NCBI GenBank assembly: GCA_029785235.1
Contig: JAFMAA010000002.1
Coordinates: 124,001-188,000, forward strand
DNA: 64,000 nt
Direction: 5' to 3'
Source: Nitrososphaerota archaeon
GTDB lineage: Archaea; Thermoproteota; Nitrososphaeria; Nitrososphaerales; UBA183
Shown here: in pieces, positions 63,278 to 64,000 of the stretch
Layout: the number at the start of each line of letters is the position of its first letter
How positions within the stretch are numbered: the first letter of the stretch is position 1
Notes under the pieces: generated by a model
Databases searched by the model: none
What the model saw: only the letters and a program-made list of their open reading frames with translations
What the model was told of the DNA's origin: nothing
Translations under genes and position numbers: made by a program

Positions 63278-63799
63278 TCACTCCAGGCCTATCACATATT
63301 CGCGGGTCTCGCCTTCACTGTTGCGCGTCCGGAACACATCCAAGCCGTCCGGGAGGCCTTCCTCGTCGAACTCTGCGGTGTAGCTCAAGCGTTCCCCCGG
63401 CTTGTCGATGTGGAAGTCAAACGACATCCCGTCGATAACGACCCCCTTCAGAAGACGGCCGGCATCAGAAGACACTGCCTTCGCCAAGGCCATAAGGCCA
63501 CCTTCGTGCTCCTTCAGGTCCATGATGTACGGCAAGTCTGACGAGGTGACATCGGTGACAACACTGCCAGAGACGCCCGCCTTCACTCTCACCGCCACAG
63601 CCCCGAACACGGTAACCCTCTCCAACTTCTCTGAAGGCGGACGGGGTTCATCCCTTGACGCCTCCAACAGGAAGCTCCGGACCCCCCTCTCATGGCTGCG
63701 GCACAGAACGTCATTGCGCACCCCATCGGCACCGACCACCATGTAGCACCCGCACGCCCTCGTTATCCGGTATACCCGACTCCCGTGGTCATGGACCAA
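63278..63799 (-). CDS. Small protein of unknown function
   Basis: 173 residues. A cysteine-bearing N-terminus (ITRACGCYMV, VLCRSHERG) is followed by beta-rich segments (VTVFGAVAVRVKAGVSGSVV, GVVIDGMSFDFHI, LSYTAEFDEEG). No domain was recognised. Convergent with ligase; the stop follows ligase's stop by 1 bp. The TTG start fits TATA box 63822-63832. The C-x-C near residue 16 with later Cys-x-x-His may bind zinc. Confidence 0.5.
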   Translation of the reverse strand: MVHDHGSRVYRITRACGCYMVVGADGVRNDVLCRSHERGVRSFLLEASRDEPRPPSEKLERVTVFGAVAVRVKAGVSGSVVTDVTSSDLPYIMDLKEHEGGLMALAKAVSSDAGRLLKGVVIDGMSFDFHIDKPGERLSYTAEFDEEGLPDGLDVFRTRNSEGETREYVIGLE

Positions 63800-63946
63800 T
63801 GCTGTACCTGCGCCCCCTCTTCTCGATATTAACCTTCACCGGCACGGTCTCCCGGCCGTGCCCCCGGCGTCATACAGAACAGGCAAAAATGGAAAAACGT
63901 AGAAAATATCAAAGCGCCTTTTATGCTAACAGTAAGTTCTATACCG

Positions 63947-64000
63947 TTGGCCAAAGAAAGACTCCAGAATGAGCTCGTAGCGATCGCAAAAGCAGTCACA
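63947..64000 (+). CDS. Start of a gene cut by the window edge
   Basis: A TTG at 63947 lies about 26 nt after a TATA box CTTTTATG (63918-63925) and opens a frame that stays open to the edge: MAKERLQNELVAIAKAVT. Eighteen codons only, so no function can be named. It is plus-strand and divergent from the gene at 63278-63799. The promoter pattern is the same as for the other leaderless genes here. Confidence 0.5.
   Translation, partial: MAKERLQNELVAIAKAVT

Noticed and set aside
1..64000. tRNA, rRNA or CRISPR arrays
   Set aside because: No T-loop pattern with matching acceptor stem, no rRNA blocks and no regularly spaced repeats were found while reading both strands; a covariance-model scan would settle small RNA genes.

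Overview
The window reads as archaeal DNA. It carries an archaeal information-processing set: Rad50-Mre11-HerA-NurA, PriS and a PriL-like primase subunit, MCM, topoisomerase VI A and B, RadA, family B polymerase, ATP-dependent DNA ligase, TFB and Cdc48. It also has type IV prepilins with archaellin-type signal peptides. Most transcription units show a TATA-like box centred about 22-30 nt before an ATG, GTG or TTG with no room for a leader, so leaderless transcription looks general; Shine-Dalgarno-like sites appear only inside operons. Topoisomerase VI, HerA-NurA, Cdc48 and the style of the regulators suggest a TACK or thaumarchaeal-like lineage. That is inference; no marker gene settles it. 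No rRNA, tRNA, ribosomal protein, metabolic pathway or CRISPR array was seen, so a large plasmid or other mobile replicon is possible, as is a replication-rich chromosomal segment. I saw no Orc1/Cdc6, PCNA, RFC or GINS gene.

Layout. 1-5.3 kb: rad50 (cut by the window edge), mre11, herA and nurA, a minus-strand end-resection operon. 5.3-17.4 kb: primase subunits, small zinc ribbons, a DUF5131 protein, an ERCC4 nuclease, RNase HII, Cdc48, a Cas4-like nuclease, a CNNM/CBS membrane protein, nucleotide-pool enzymes, TFB, AbrB and uracil-DNA glycosylase. 17.5-34 kb: a surface and pilus island with six prepilin-type proteins, a 2218-residue adhesin that ends in its own pilin-like domain, a FlaJ/TadC-like platform and a FlaI-like ATPase. 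34-41.8 kb: mcm (intein), signal peptidase, top6A, top6B, radA and a zinc-finger gene. 41.8-55.8 kb: a DNA-transfer module (VirB6-, VirB2-, VirB4- and VirB3-like proteins), a surface glycoprotein, a tiny secreted peptide with a duplicated PIGGTGGF motif, and three paralogous double-HTH regulators. 55.8-64 kb: a zinc-finger protein, polB (intein), a SWIM protein, DNA ligase and small unknowns.

The most notable observation is one 41-bp dyad with identical 12-bp arms and a 17-bp spacer. It occurs exactly twice that I found, 30-31 bp upstream of the TATA boxes of the nurA-herA-mre11-rad50 operon and of radA. This suggests a dedicated recombination regulon. With adhesive pili and a conjugation or DNA-import apparatus in the same 64 kb, the region may encode a coordinated DNA-exchange and recombinational-repair programme, comparable in logic to the crenarchaeal Ups and Ced systems but differently built.
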